64,000 nucleotides of DNA from positions 302,712 through 366,711 of the forward strand of contig NW_021167083.1 in the NCBI RefSeq assembly GCF_003711515.1, read 5' to 3'. Both the position numbers and the translations under genes were made by a program. The stretch comes from Sodiomyces alkalinus F11. Taxonomy: Eukaryota; Ascomycota; Sordariomycetes; Glomerellales; Plectosphaerellaceae. Below are positions 11,022-22,555 of this stretch, in pieces; within the stretch, counting starts at the first letter, position 1; each line of letters opens with the position of its first letter. The notes beneath the pieces were generated by a model, which worked only from the letters and a program-made list of their open reading frames with translations, did not search any database and was not told the DNA's origin.

Positions 11022-12826
11022 GGTGGGAGGTTTGTTTCTACTCCCTTGCGGCTGGAGGGAGGAAGCCAGGGTCCAACTCTCGAAATCTGGAGAAGAGGGG
11101 ACGTCGAAGCGGGAGCTCAAGACATTTGCGATGGGGGCAGCCACAGGCCAGTGACGGCTTGACAGAAGCGGAAAGATGGGACAGGGCCGACAGATGTCAA
11201 AGATCGGATGGTCGCAGGATGGTCGTAGGCCATAGAGGACGCCTGAAGAAGATCGATGACATTCGGGTGCGGTGAAGATGTCAAGATTCGTGTGGAGTTG
11301 AAGGATGCTGAAGAGGATGGACTGGCAGTTGTTTGATCTGAATGCCTGCCGGGTGCCAGTGTCCAGTGTCCTGTTGGTGCTTGCGGCACGGAGACCAAGA
11401 CGGGAATGTAATGGTAATGGATGTGGACAAGGCCAACGAATAGAGGTTGAACTATGAACTATGAACGCATGCGAAATTTCCCCCTGAATAAAGTACTCTT
11501 GGTCCCGAGGGTACCCCACCCGACGCCCGGGAAAGGAAGAGACACAGATACCCAGTAGACCTCAGGTACATTGGCATGGCTCGAGGTGGACACTCCGATG
11601 AATCGTCAATTTATGGAGAGAGCCGTTATTCCGATTATAGTTCGGTCATGGACCCATAAGTTTCCTTTTTCGGAATCCTATCTTCCACACACAGCCACAA
11701 TATACGTACGGTTATAACGATAGTAAATAACTATAACGTCGTTTTTAAGCTTTTTACGTAGGAATTAATTTAAGGGAGTGTATAAATAGTAGGTATATCT
11801 GGATATCCAGCAGGTAAAATATACAAATACAGAGGCAGGTTCTTTTATATACTAACTACCTATATTTACCGGGGTCCTAGTATAGAGGTATAAGCAGTGA
11901 TATTTTATATATACCTTACTTCTCGAAGAGGAATCTTTGGAAGAATAGGAACTGGAAGAGACTTAGAGTAACCCGACTAGGGATCGCGAGGGCGAGATTT
12001 CTGTCTATTTAAGGGTTAATTAGATAGAGACTTACATATACGTAAGGAGATAGAAAAGGCCTTAAGGAGGCTACAACGGTTACAGGCGTAAATATCGGAC
12101 CTCTTAGCGTAGAATCCACTAAAGAGTGGGTACGTTCAGACCCCCTATAGCGGGGCAGGTACAAAAAGTATACTGACCAGGGCAGAGGTACAAGACCTAA
12201 TACCTCTAGAAGTCACGACTCCCTTCCCGTTTTAGGTTACGGGCCCGCTAATAGAGCAGTTCCTCATTGGTTCCTCCAGGCCAGGTGTCAAGCGGGTCCT
12301 ACAGCTGGCATAGCCCCTGTCAGGCAATAAGAAGTCACGGATTTTAGCGCGCATTAGTCCGGTACAAATAAAGTCCGATTGTTACCCCTACGGACCTTTA
12401 AGGCTATTATTAGCTACCTTAGTTAATTAACTGTTATTACGAATTAAGAGCTACGTCTAAAATATTACTGCTTATACCTACGTAGGCAAGACCCCGATAT
12501 TAGGAGGCATTTAGCATATAAAGAAACTTACCTTTGTATATATATATATTTTGCCTGCTAGATATTCAAAGGTGTCTGCTATTTATACGCTCCCTATTTT
12601 AACTCCTCTCGTCAATTAAAGGCAGTAAGTAGTAGGTATAATCTTAATGGCTCGGATTAAGACCCGTTGTTCTATTTTGGAATCAAATCCCACTAATTAA
12701 GGTCCGGGTATTATTATACTTATTAAGGTACCTAAGCCTATCGTCCATCGTACAATCTACATAATGCGCGCCGTCTATCATGTATCGCACAATGTACATA
12801 TACAACAGAGTCTAAATGACCACGCA
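11022..12826. other. Promoter region followed by AT-rich degenerate block
   Basis: 11022-11520 is normal-composition sequence upstream of the GT90 gene. From about 11560 to 12760 the sequence becomes AT-rich and TpA-rich with stops in all frames, in the style of RIP-mutated repeats. I recognise no retrotransposon motif in it. It ends next to the stop codon of the Mtf1-like gene. Confidence 0.6.
11560..12760. repeat. AT-rich, probably RIP-mutated repeat remnant
   Basis: Composition shifts sharply to AT-rich with many TATATA and TTAATTAA words and few CA/TG dinucleotides, matching the retrotransposon nest at the window's right end. No protein motif survived that I could read. The identity is inferred from composition only. 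Confidence 0.5.
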
Positions 12827-14855
12827 TCAAGCCACAAACTCGGGCCCGTGTTGTCCCTCCGGCTCCGGCATCTCCATGTCATCCCCGTGCCGCCCAATGA
12901 GCTCCGCATACGTCGGCCGAAAAGGCCACTCCATAAACCCCTCCAAAATCTCCATCCACTGCGCCTCGTTCAGCACCCTCGCACACACCCCGGCGTGCCC
13001 GTCGCCCGGCAGACCCCCCCTCGCCGGGTCCCGCAGGCTCGGGCACCGCTCCAGGATCCCCTCCCGCGCCCCGGGCCACAGCTTGTCCAGCGACGCACTC
13101 ACCGGCTCCAGCGACGTCGTCAGCATGGACCGCTGAATGAGGTCGAACATGTCGCCCGCTCGGCTGGACCCGGGCCCGGCCTCCCGCAGGAGCCGGTGCA
13201 TCGCCTTGGGCTGCACGTCCAGCAGCGCCGTCTCCACGTTGGGGAAGAACTCGTGGTCCGCCACCCGCAGGGGCTCCCAGGGTCGTCGGTCCCACAGCAG
13301 CACGGGCGGCCTCTGCCGGTACACGTGCGCATTATCGCGCAGCAGCCGGAAATCAATCAGCGGGTTCTTCCCCAGGTTCTGCACCTCCTCGTTGTACCTG
13401 GCCTCGCGCGCCGCCAGTTCCGCTGCCGTCAGCGCCCCGGCGGCCCGGAGCCGCGTCAGGTCGTCGAGTTCCTGCAGCAGCTCGCGGAACCGCGCCGTCC
13501 ACTTCTCCTGCTTGGTCGCCTGCGCCCGCAGCGCCGCGCGCCGCGCCCACTCCTTGGGGTGGTCGTCCGGGTTCAGCTCGCCCGCGGCGGCGGCGCGGTC
13601 GAGCGCCTCGAGCTCCGCCATGTAGGGCCGCTCGATGTACGACGGCCGCACCTGCGCCGCTTCGGCGGCCGACTTGGTCCGGCCCTTGTACCGCCGGATC
13701 ACCTCGTCCGTGAGCTCCATCCGTCGGTGCGGCGGCGGCAGCCCGGTGCCGTTCGCCTTGGCCCGCGCCAGGGCCTCGCGCGCGCTGTCGACGTTGATCC
13801 ACTTGTCGCGGAGGTAGAGCTTGCGGAGCTGCTCCGGCGTCACTTGCAGCGAGGCGGGGTCCTTCCCCGCCACCTCGGCCAGCCACTCGCACGCGAACTC
13901 GGCCTGGAGGGCGGATTTCTTGCGGTTCTGCAGGCACCGGGGGAGGAAGGTGCGCTTGTCGTCGTCGTTGACCCAGATGAGCATGCGGACGAGGCCGTAT
14001 TTTTGGAAGAGCGAGCCGAACCGCACGCTGGTCAGGAGCTGGTAGAGCACGAGCACGGCGATGGAGTCGAAGTTGCGGAACCGTCGCTTGGGGAAGTACG
14101 ACAGGTTGGCCGTGACAAGGAGTGTGTCGTTGCGCCGCGGGTCGACCGAAGGGTCGCTTGGGCGCTGTTCTACCTGGTGCTCCAGGTAGCCCATGGCCGT
14201 CTGTAGCTCGTCCCACAGGATGCCCGAGTGCGGGACGAGGCGCGTATTGGGTTTGGAAAGCAGGGGTTCGAGAAACGGTCTGTACAATTCCGCGTCGGGT
14301 TCCATCAGGATGTGCGACCGAGGCTGGAGGGCGTCGTTGAGGGCCTTGCTCCAGACGCCGGCGCCGGGGTTGATGTCGAGGAGGTCGCATCCGACGTGAC
14401 GCTTCAGACTGGGACCGATGTAGTTGACAATGTCATCTGGGGGAGCGTCCCGTCATGTCAGCTCGGGGGTCCGGCAGTAGATTGCCGGCCTAAGACAGAG
14501 AAATGGTCGGCTAGTTGCCGCCACACCTACCGCAAAGCTTCTCGCTGACAATGTTCACTCGGGACCTGTCGCCTGACGGTTTCGACGGTTTCTCATTTTG
14601 GACCGCCTTGATTTTTGATCGGGACGACGTTTTTGTCTTGGTCTTGGACTTGGTCGTCTGCTTCTTCGCGGCCGTTCTCCGGGGCTGATGCGACCAGAGG
14701 TCGGTATTCGCAAGCTTCTCTGCAACAGGAGTCGATGCTTTGAGCAGGTCCTTGGTGAGGGTGGAGGCGGCGCATCGGAACGAGGGTGTCGGTGTCGTCG
14801 CTAAGCGACAAGGAATTGGTAAAGTTGCCCGCACATAACGAAGGGCAAGCCACAT
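12827..14855 (-). CDS. mtf1: Mitochondrial transcription factor 1 (mtTFB / rRNA adenine dimethylase-like)
   Basis: Two exons (14531-14855 and 12827-14436), 644 residues; the join GAA-AAG-CTT-TGC-G|AT keeps frame. The N-terminus (MWLALRYVRATLP, Arg-rich, then Lys/Thr-rich) looks like a mitochondrial presequence. The second exon opens with the methyltransferase-fold start DIVNYIGPSLKR, then LLDINPGAGVWS (motif I, SAM-pocket-like) and HILMEPD (acidic loop). TANLSYFP sits where KsgA/Dim1 enzymes carry their NLPY-type motif IV. Family members bind mitochondrial RNA polymerase and open promoters; the S. cerevisiae homologue is Mtf1. A long charged helical insert (about residues 300-450) and a C-terminal extension make this longer than the yeast protein. 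It is divergent from guanylate kinase across 289 bp. Confidence 0.8.
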
Positions 14856-15020
14856 CTAGAAGAATAACCGAACCAAAGGGAAGAATGTGGGAGAAAGGGT
14901 GCGCTTTCGAAGCGGAAAAGTATCGTCACGGTTCTGGAGGCATTCTGGAGAACAAAAAAATGTCCGAATAGCTTGGGTACGTATAATTACCTTACTCCCG
15001 GTCTTTCCCTTATCTGATAT

Positions 15021-15038
15021 CTTATCGTTATCGATAAG
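15021..15038 (+). promoter_or_regulatory. CTTATCG-n4-CGATAAG palindrome in divergent promoter
   Basis: An inverted repeat with 7-bp arms and a 4-bp spacer, lying between the Mtf1-like gene (start 14855) and guanylate kinase (start 15145). Related CGATAA words occur upstream of RRP5 (47278-47312). It is a candidate transcription-factor site; no binding factor can be assigned. Confidence 0.4.
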
Positions 15039-15144
15039 ATGAATGCAAGTCCCCATTCCAGGTTGTTATCAGCCCCGCCATTATGACCTGCGGGACCCGC
15101 CCCAAAAATAATTCGTGCATCCTCTTTTCCTGGGCTTTTCGACA

Positions 15145-15907
15145 ATGTTGCGGTGCTTCACTCCCCGTTTCCCTGCATACCTCCCCCTCCGAAGCGCCAT
15201 CCGGCCGATAGCTTTGCGCCCTTTTCATAAAATGGCTCCCGATCTCCCTCCCGACCGTCGACCCATCGTCATTTCCGGCCCCTCGGGGGTTGGCAAGGGC
15301 ACCCTCTACAAGCTCCTCTTCAGCCGCCACCCCGACACCTTCACTCTCTCCGTATCCCACACAACGCGAAGCCCTCGGCCGGGCGAGCAGCATGGCGTCG
15401 ACTACCACTACGTCAGCAAGGAGACATTCCTTGACCTGGTAGCCAAGGGTGGATTCGTCGAGCAGTATGCCGTTTTCCTCTACCTCGTCCCATTCTCCGA
15501 GCTCACAATGCGCGGGGAAACCAAGACTAATACATCTTTTCACGTCCTACAGCGCCCAATTCGGCGACAACCTGTACGGCACGAGCAAGATGACCATCGA
15601 GGAGCAGACAGCCAAGGGCAAGGCGGTGGTCCTGGACATCGAGATGGAGGGCGTGAAGCAAGTGCAGAAAAGCTCCATCGACGCCCGATACGTGTTCATC
15701 GCGCCGCCGTCCGACGAGGAACTCGAGCGCCGGTTACGCGGCCGGGCGACCGAGAAGGAGGAGTCGATTCAGAAACGCCTCGCGCAGGCCAAGAAAGAAA
15801 TTACCTACGCCAAGACCGGCGTGCATCATACTATTATCGTCAACGACGACCTGGAGAAGGCGTACAAGGAGTTGGAGGAATTCGTCTACGCCCCGGTTTC
15901 TTCATGA
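15145..15907 (+). CDS. guk1: Guanylate kinase
   Basis: Two exons (15145-15464, 15553-15907); splicing GAG-CA|C restores the conserved EHAQFG segment. It phosphorylates GMP/dGMP to GDP/dGDP. The P-loop is GPSGVGKG (residues 45-52 from this start), followed by SHTTRSPRPGE and DYHYVS (GMP binding), LDIEMEGVKQV, and a lid region RLRGRATEKEESIQKRL. From the ATG at 15145 the protein is 224 residues with an Arg-rich N-terminus that could be a mitochondrial presequence; from the internal ATG at 15232 it is 195 residues, close to the usual cytosolic length. Both starts may be used. Reading straight through the intron gives a false longer frame. Confidence 0.95.
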
Positions 15908-16378
15908 CGAGCCTCGTGACGAGACGATTCATGGCATCCCCCCCGGCCGACCAACCGAACATTGGGTGCTGCTCTGCAAGAGTCGGTTATCAGCTCCAAA
16001 CGATCCGATCCCTCTTCGACAACGCCGGCCGTTGTTTTCTTCAGTCGCGTTACCCCCTTTTCAAGAAGCACTTTATATTCAGCATCCGTGGTTGCATAAG
16101 AAAGAAGCGAAGGGAAGCACGGCCAGTCAATTCCTCTTTCACTATACTCATCATATTATAATGCCATGACAGGCAGGCACAAAGAACAGCATAGAAGGAA
16201 TAGAAGTCCGCGCAACAATCATTTCAAGCGCCACTGGAACACTGCTCATTACTTTCCTACCAAGACCCGTCCTATCATACAAGCTTTCACAATCCCAAAC
16301 CAAATATCGACGTCCCAATCCACAACAGAAACACGGGGTTGTGCACATCGTGCCAAGTCCCCAAACAAGTCGAATTAC
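15908..16378. other. Short 3'-3' intergenic interval
   Basis: It separates the convergent guanylate kinase and Tudor-like genes. Nothing beyond probable 3' untranslated sequence is seen. Confidence 0.5.
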
Positions 16379-16742
16379 TTAGGCACTGCCAAGGATGTTG
16401 CTCTCGAAGATGGTGGTCGTCTTGCCGGTGTTGCTGTTCTCGATCTATGTCGTTGCATATCAGTACTCACATGTCCTAGCGAAACAAATGTCATGTAAAC
16501 AAGGACAGAAGACATACCTCGTAACGAGGCTCCTCCTCGCTGGCCTGGACGTTGCGCTGGGCTTGGCGGCCGGGCTCGGTCAGGACGTCCTTGATGATGC
16601 CGGTGCTCTCGGAGGTCTGGGACTCGGGGCCTGTTGTGGGGTGTTAGGGGTGTTAGTTGATGGTTTTCCGTGAACGACAGGGAGGGGACAGACCTCCGAC
16701 GGGCTTGTAGCGGACCTGGTCTCCAGTCTTGTACATCGGCAT
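16379..16742 (-). CDS. Hypervirulence-associated Tudor-domain small protein (DUF2945-like)
   Basis: Three short exons (16694-16742, 16518-16630, 16379-16444) splice in frame to 75 residues; no single open frame covers it. The product starts MPMYKTGDQVRYKPVGG and continues through ESTGIIKDVLTEPG, ASEEEPRYEIENSNTGK and a FESNILGSA end. This pattern (charged beta strands around RYKPVGG, PRYEIEN and NTGK) matches the small fungal 'hypervirulence associated protein, Tudor domain' family. The function of the family is not established; a role as a small nucleic-acid or peptide binder is inference. A TATA-like tatatatag on the same strand lies near 16885-16893, about 145 bp upstream of the ATG. Confidence 0.85.
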
Positions 16743-17851
16743 GTTGGCGGTTGTGGCGATGACTTTCTCAAAAAGGGATGTATACGTCTCTCTCTTCGGT
16801 TGTTTGATGGTGAAGCAGTCAAAATGTCTGTGGTGTTGACTGAGAGAAGATTTGAGATGGAGACCAGGTGGCGGGGCGAAGAAGGTATATATAGACGACG
16901 TAGAGGATTGGGAGGAGGAGGACGAGGGGGAGGAGGTAAGTGGGAAGAGACTCGCCAGATGGGACGGGCCATATGGATGATCAGTAGACTGCCCGGACCC
17001 GCGGAGCTGGACCTGTCGCCGTCAACTGAGTTCATGAGGTCCCTGCATGTCTTCCCATGGACTGCAGACTAGACTCACGGATGTCACAGTGTCTGCTAAC
17101 ACGGGGCAGTCCGAAGGCCCCGCCGCCCGTGGGCTGACAGGAGAAAACGGACGAGGTAAGTGAGTTGAAGTTGGAGTGACGTGACAGAGTTAGCTCCCGG
17201 ATTACCTACGGAGAAAGTTGATGCTGCGGTGCATCGCGCCCCGGCATTGGGCCGTGGTTGACGCTATTATCTACGAATATTCATTTACCTCCGGGACGGC
17301 TCCGTCTTAGGAAAGCTTGTCTCCGCCCCTTGGAGATGTTTGCTGCCGACCCCCTAGGGCATCGTTGGATGGAGGGGGGACGACAACTGCCAATGCATGT
17401 CATGCTACTACGTGAGCTGCAAGATGGGACTGTGAGTATTGTACAGGTAAATAACTTCCATGGTTTTGCGATGGTGATGGTCGATGATGTCGATGACGGC
17501 GATGGTGACGATTCGATGTATATGAGATGATTGGAGACGCTTCAGAATCTCCCAGCTGGTTGCTTTTACCGTCTCATGCGACGATTGATTCCAGTCTAGA
17601 CTCCAGAGACGCAGTATACCTTCCTTGGCAGCCTGTGGGTTGATGGCAACCGACTGGGACCTCTGAAAAGATGAAATGATGCTTTTATTGTACATGTATG
17701 CTCAAGCTATGTCCGCACTCATAACATTCATCATATCTAGGTATACAATACTACAAATCAGACCAAAACGCGCCTTCGACACCAGTGCCTCCCATACTAA
17801 CAATATGTGCTCCTACTAACTGTCCAAAACCCCCGCCATCATCCCTGAACC
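16743..17851. other. Intergenic interval
   Basis: Upstream region of the Tudor-like gene, then unremarkable sequence with a short GATGGT/GACGAT-rich patch near 17470-17515. No gene is supported. Confidence 0.5.
16885..16893 (-). promoter_or_regulatory. Putative TATA box of the Tudor-like gene
   Basis: TATATATA-type sequence about 145 bp upstream of the minus-strand ATG at 16742. Position and motif only. Confidence 0.45.
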
Positions 17852-18268
17852 TCACCTCCTCGCAGCAGAAGCGAACCGGTTCATCAGAAGCCCCCCCAGC
17901 ATAGCCTTCACCCTCCCCCTCTTCTTCGGCCTCTCATACTCATACTCATCCCCATACCCTCCATACCCACGAGGGGGATAGCCATGCCCCTGCTGCTGCT
18001 GCTCCTGCTGGTCCCGATCCCGAAACGCGGCAATGGCCGCCGCCCCCGCCGCCGCCGAGGCCAATTTCGTCCCCTTCTGCGCCCAATTCGACCGGTCCTT
18101 GCGCAGCTTCCACGCCTCCGACGCACACGCCGCCAGCGCCGCGCTCCCCGCCGCCACGATCTTGTCCTTGTCCATCGGGGAGTTGAACGACGCTGACGCG
18201 GACCGGGCCCTGCGGTGGTCGCTGTGGCGGCGGCCGCCGCGGCCGTAGCCGGCGTCTTCGTCACTTGA

Positions 18269-18303
<35 letters not shown>

Positions 18304-18898
18304 AAGGATCGTGACGGCGTCGGTTTCGACCGCGGTCGTCGTGGTGGCGGCGGCTGCTGCGATGTTTGTTGTCGCTTGTGCGTGGGGGGTAGTATTTGTT
18401 GCTTCCGCGGGGTCGGTGGCGGGTGTCGCTGGCTGCGCGGCGATGGGACGAGGAGGCGGAGGGGCCAGAGGGGGGTACGTCACGTACGTGGTGGGGGTCG
18501 TCGTCTTCGTCGGAGGACGAGTCGGCGTATGAGTTTTTTCGGCGGCCACGGCGGCGCGGTGGTTCTAGAGAGTGGGAACGGTGAGAGCGAGGAGCGGAAG
18601 GGCTATGCCGGGAGCGGCGGGAGTCCTTTTTGCTTCGGTCCTTGTCGTCTCTGGGCCGATCTTGGGTTCGGTCGCGGCGATGACGAGGTGGCGGGGAGGG
18701 GTCCTCTTCGTAATCTGGGTAGGGCCCCCGGCGACGAGGAGGCGAAGTATGGTAGCCTCTGTCGGCGTCGACATATTCGTAGTCTGGGGCGCCATTGCCG
18801 TGACGGCCGGATGGGGGGCGGGGGGAGTCGTCGTAGTCTCCGTCGGGTTGTGACCATTCGGGCTCGCGCCTCCGATGGCGACGATCTCGGGCGGGCAT
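17852..18898 (-). CDS. Highly charged low-complexity protein of unknown function
   Basis: Intronless, 348 residues, ATG at 18898. Residues 1-250 are dominated by Arg, Ser, Asp and Pro with RS/RD/PPRR runs, including an 11-residue poly-Asp tract encoded by a GAC/GTC repeat. Residues about 250-310 are more ordered: a helix-like MDKDKIVAAGSAALAACASEAWKLRKDR and an Ala/Gly-rich segment. The end is Gln/Gly/Tyr-rich and then basic (RPKKRGRVKAML). The composition suggests a nuclear or RNA-associated disordered protein, but no domain is recognised with confidence. The reverse strand is also open, an artefact of the skewed composition. Confidence 0.65.
18268..18303 (+). repeat. GTC/GAC trinucleotide repeat inside coding sequence
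   Basis: About eleven perfect GTC units; on the minus strand they encode the poly-Asp tract of the charged protein. Length variation between strains would be expected. Confidence 0.85.
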
Positions 18899-20047
18899 GG
18901 TAGGGAAGGGTGCAAGACGAGAGTCTGTAGGCGTAGGTTACCGTGCAACGCGAGATGAGATGCGGTGGTAGTCGTCGGTGATGTTTCGTTGGTCGTTCAA
19001 AAGTTGTATGTTTGTGGCCGGGGTAGAAAAGGAGAAGAGGAGAAGAGCCGGGTCGTAACGTCGAGCGGGAGATGGACCGAATCGACCCGATGCAGAGTAA
19101 TGGCGATGATCGATGATCTTACACTCTAGAGGAAGAGAATAAGAAGAGCAAAATTCGTATCATAATGCTTCGTTATTGTGTCTTTGTCGAGGGTGATCGT
19201 CGTGTTTTTCATCTCATTTACACAGCGGACATGGTCTCACCCAGCCACTTTAATCGCAGTTGGCCTCCTTGATGCGAGATTGGTTGGGAAAGCTGGGGGC
19301 ATGTGGAATGATGTAAGCTGTGGAGTGACGCAGTTTTCTAGTGTACACGTGTAGATGCAGCCAAGTTTGAGTTGGGAAACGTGAAGATCACAGCAGATGA
19401 TCCCACACGAGCTCGTTGGGGGGGGGGAGAGGTGGGAATGGGTGGATGGATATTGGATGCAAGATGACCTAGGCGTGAAACACAAGGGAAAGCCAAGATT
19501 TTAGCTGATGAATTCGTCTTTGCTGTTGAACTTGCATAAGATGGTAGATGGGAGAGGGTAGATGGGAGAGGGTAGATGGGAGAGGGTAGATGGGAGAGGG
19601 TAGATGGTAGAGGGTAGGTGGGAGTGGTGGGTGGTCATGGACTGCAAATGTACTATGACGTCACACCGAGGCTTTGGTACAGTGGGTCTAGAGCAAGCGC
19701 TCGGTAAGTCATGTCTTCACCGAGTTGGACTCACCGAGTTGGACGCCGTGAGGAATTTCCAATCTTCGACAGTCGACTCCACCTCTGGTAAAACATAATA
19801 ATTATGCTATACTGTTCAAGGATCTTTCTGTCCTTCTATTCTACATTCTAATGGGTATCCGAAAAGCACTATTCGTAAAATGGGCCGCCTGCCCGCGGAT
19901 CATTTATCCCCCGAGGACCGGACCCTGCTCAGGCTGGTCTGACTCGCCCCTTTTGACCTTCCTGTGTCGAATCACCTCATTCCCCTTTTCATCCAACTCG
20001 TGTGCCGTCACAATCTCGTAGTCGCCAATATATGGCAGAAGCTTATA
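18899..20047. other. Intergenic interval with minisatellite
   Basis: No gene supported. It holds the minisatellite at 19541-19620 and a short duplicated word, CACCGAGTTGGAC, near 19718-19743. Confidence 0.6.
19541..19620 (+). repeat. 15-bp minisatellite (GTAGATGGGAGAGG-type)
   Basis: About five tandem copies of a unit like GTAGATGGGAGAGGG, the first and last degenerate. It is intergenic, between the charged protein and the permease. Confidence 0.85.
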
Positions 20048-21708
20048 CTAAAACCCCCACCAGACGACGCCGAGGAGAAGCACGCCCACGCCTACCAGAG
20101 GGAAGACGTAGTACGGGTAGCCGCCGTTCGCGTCGACGGTGACCGGCGGCGGGATCCAGGGGACGACGACGAGGAAGGCGTTGGCGAGCAAAAACGACAG
20201 GGAGATGGGCAGAAAGGTGTGCCAGGGCGACGTCCAGTTCTCCGACTTGTTCCACTGAAGGTAGATGAGGCCGCCGCTGACGAAGACGAGGATCCACGCC
20301 ACCGGGTAGGCGCAGAGGTCGACGATGAAATTGTAGGCGGCCCCGTCGGGCGGCACCAGGAGCACAACGACGGAGACAATCCAGTGAAGGAGTAACGCGG
20401 CTGCCGGGGTCTTGAAGGGCCTGTTCGAGGCCCAGAAGCGGCTAAGCGGGAGGAGGCCCTCCTTGGCGAGCTCCTGGTTGAGATGGGAGTGCGTGAAACT
20501 GACCGCCAGCACACTGCCGAGGTTAGATAGGCAGATGAAAGCGGGCAGGACGCGGCGGCCGGCGTAGCCGCCGAACATGTTGCGGAAGAAGATGGCCGCC
20601 ACGAGGACCTCGGACGTGGCCATGTCCGACTTGGGGATGGCTGCGAAATAGGCCACATTGGCCAGGACGTAGAGAGCGATCACGCTGCAGGCGGCGAGGG
20701 GCGCACCCATGGCCAACGTCCGACGCGGGTTCCTCATCTCGCCCACGACGTGGTTGGCGTTCTCCCAGCCCTGGTAGCTGTACATGACGCGGAGCAGCGC
20801 GATGGCGTAGCCATAGGCACCGCTGTTGTTGCCGTACCCATACCCTTTCTCGACACGGAACGCGTCGTCAAAGTTGCGGGGGTCCGGGACGAGCCGGCGG
20901 CCGGCCAATGCTGCGAATCCGGAGAAGATGATGAAGAGGAGGATGGCCAGCTTGAAGATGCCGAGAACGTTGACGAGACGCATGCCCCATTTCGGCGCAA
21001 CGGCGTGGATGAAGATGCCAAACGTCGCGCACAGGATGGCGATGGCGCGGGCTAACCAGCTGTCGACGCTTTCTTTCCCCGAGGCCAGGAGAGCATAGCG
21101 GCCAAAAGTCAGCGCATTGGCCGAAGAGAACCCCAAGAGGATCATGTAGGATGCGAACGCGCAGGTGGCTAGGTACTTGGGGCGACCTGTTGGGTCTTGA
21201 CGTTAGCCGGGGGGGGTAGAAGGACTATGGGGATGATCCGGGGATGTATCAGGACGAGAGTCAGAGACTCACGATAGACACGTTCGAGGTAGTTTTTCTC
21301 GCCACCAGACCGAGGGATCGCGAGACCGAATTCGAGGTAGACGCTGAGACCGCAGAGGGAGAGGATACCGCCGATAACCCAGAACATGAGGCTGATGCCG
21401 ACGGAACCGGTCGCCGCAAAGACGCCAGAAGGTGTAGAGAATACTATGTAAGAGGAAAGATGGAACGGTGAGTCGCGGCGCAGATGGCAGATCAAGAAAG
21501 GGAGAGGGACGGGGCCAGGGCGAGACGAACTTCCGGTCCCGATCATCTTGTTCGTGATCAGAAAAACGGCGCCAGGGACGCCAATCTTGCGCGACTCATT
21601 AACGGTGAAAATGCGCTAGACCTTCGATTTACCGTTTTTCGACCATGTCTCGGCTGTGCGAGCATCCTCGACCGTGTTTGGTTCGTCGGCCGGGGGTGTC
21701 GAGACCAT
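20048..21708 (-). CDS. Amino-acid permease, high-affinity methionine permease (Mup1)-like
   Basis: APC/LAT-type plasma-membrane transporter. Well-supported exons are 20048-21186, 21273-21443 and one ending at 21531; joins restore GTGIFSTPSG and ERVYRRPKYL. Landmarks are GIFSTPSGVFAATGSVG (TM1), SVYLEFGLAIPRSGGEKNYLE (the family's acidic signature), SYQGWENANHVVGEMRNP, and about twelve hydrophobic segments. The N-terminus is uncertain. An ATG at 21708 opens an acidic leader that reaches a GTAAAT donor, but the only nearby acceptors leave the frame one base out, and the intron would be only 38 bp. Either another donor is used or there is an indel here. The main body of the gene is secure. Confidence 0.82.
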
Positions 21709-22555
21709 CTTGAGGGGGAATCAGGACTCGGGACTCAGGAGACGCCTGGAAGTGGCTAGAAGACGATTCACGAAGATACTGTCTAGGAAAAGAGGGAGGT
21801 CTTCTTAGACCATCGAGGGAGTCGTAGTCTGTAGAGATAGCGGAGAGATGGCCTCGGAGGAGGACGAAGACAGAACGAATGAATCGAAGAGCACACGATG
21901 TTATGGACGGAATAGCAAAGCGAATGATCAAAAGAATAAGTCCCAGGCGAGACACCCAGAAAGACGCAGCAGATACCGTCGACGATGGAGGAGAAAGGAA
22001 GGGAAAGAAGGCAAATAAAAGAGGGAGCTGCGGCTATATCTTGAGGGCCCTATCTTGTCAGGCCTTTGCGGAGAAACGTCAACCTGGAAGGAAGCAGTTC
22101 CAGTGCGCCTTCTCAAGTTGTCGCTTTGGGAACGCATGTCGGAAGGTACCTTAGAAAAGAAGGTACGTCGACAGAATGTACGGATACTTCCCTACGGTCG
22201 TCACGACGGTATCAGTACTTGGGGCTTGCCAGCAATGGCAGCGCACTTTGTGACGAAACAAGCTTAAGGGGCTTCATCTCTTCATCTTGACAGGTGGAAT
22301 GACGCCGGCCATGAATGGAAGCTGGAAGGGACGGATTACGTAATGAACGGACAATTCTTCGATAACAATACGCTTAAATTCGTACACGTATACACTCTGT
22401 ATGCGATAAGTATATACTACGTAAGCCCCGGTAAGAGAATTCGCACACGTCATTCCTCCTTTTCTCACCGCCCTTTGCCGTTTGTCTTTTGTCTCCAAAC
22501 TCGTCACCATCCACAACACAACAACCAACCACCATACCGAATCAGTCCGAATGTC
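21709..22555. other. Intergenic interval
   Basis: Upstream of the permease and downstream of the DUF2235 gene (both minus strand). Nothing recognised. Confidence 0.5.

Noticed and set aside
12764..14206. Plus-strand 480-residue frame over the Mtf1-like gene
   Set aside because: Low-complexity Arg/Pro/Gln product, antisense to a well-supported spliced gene.
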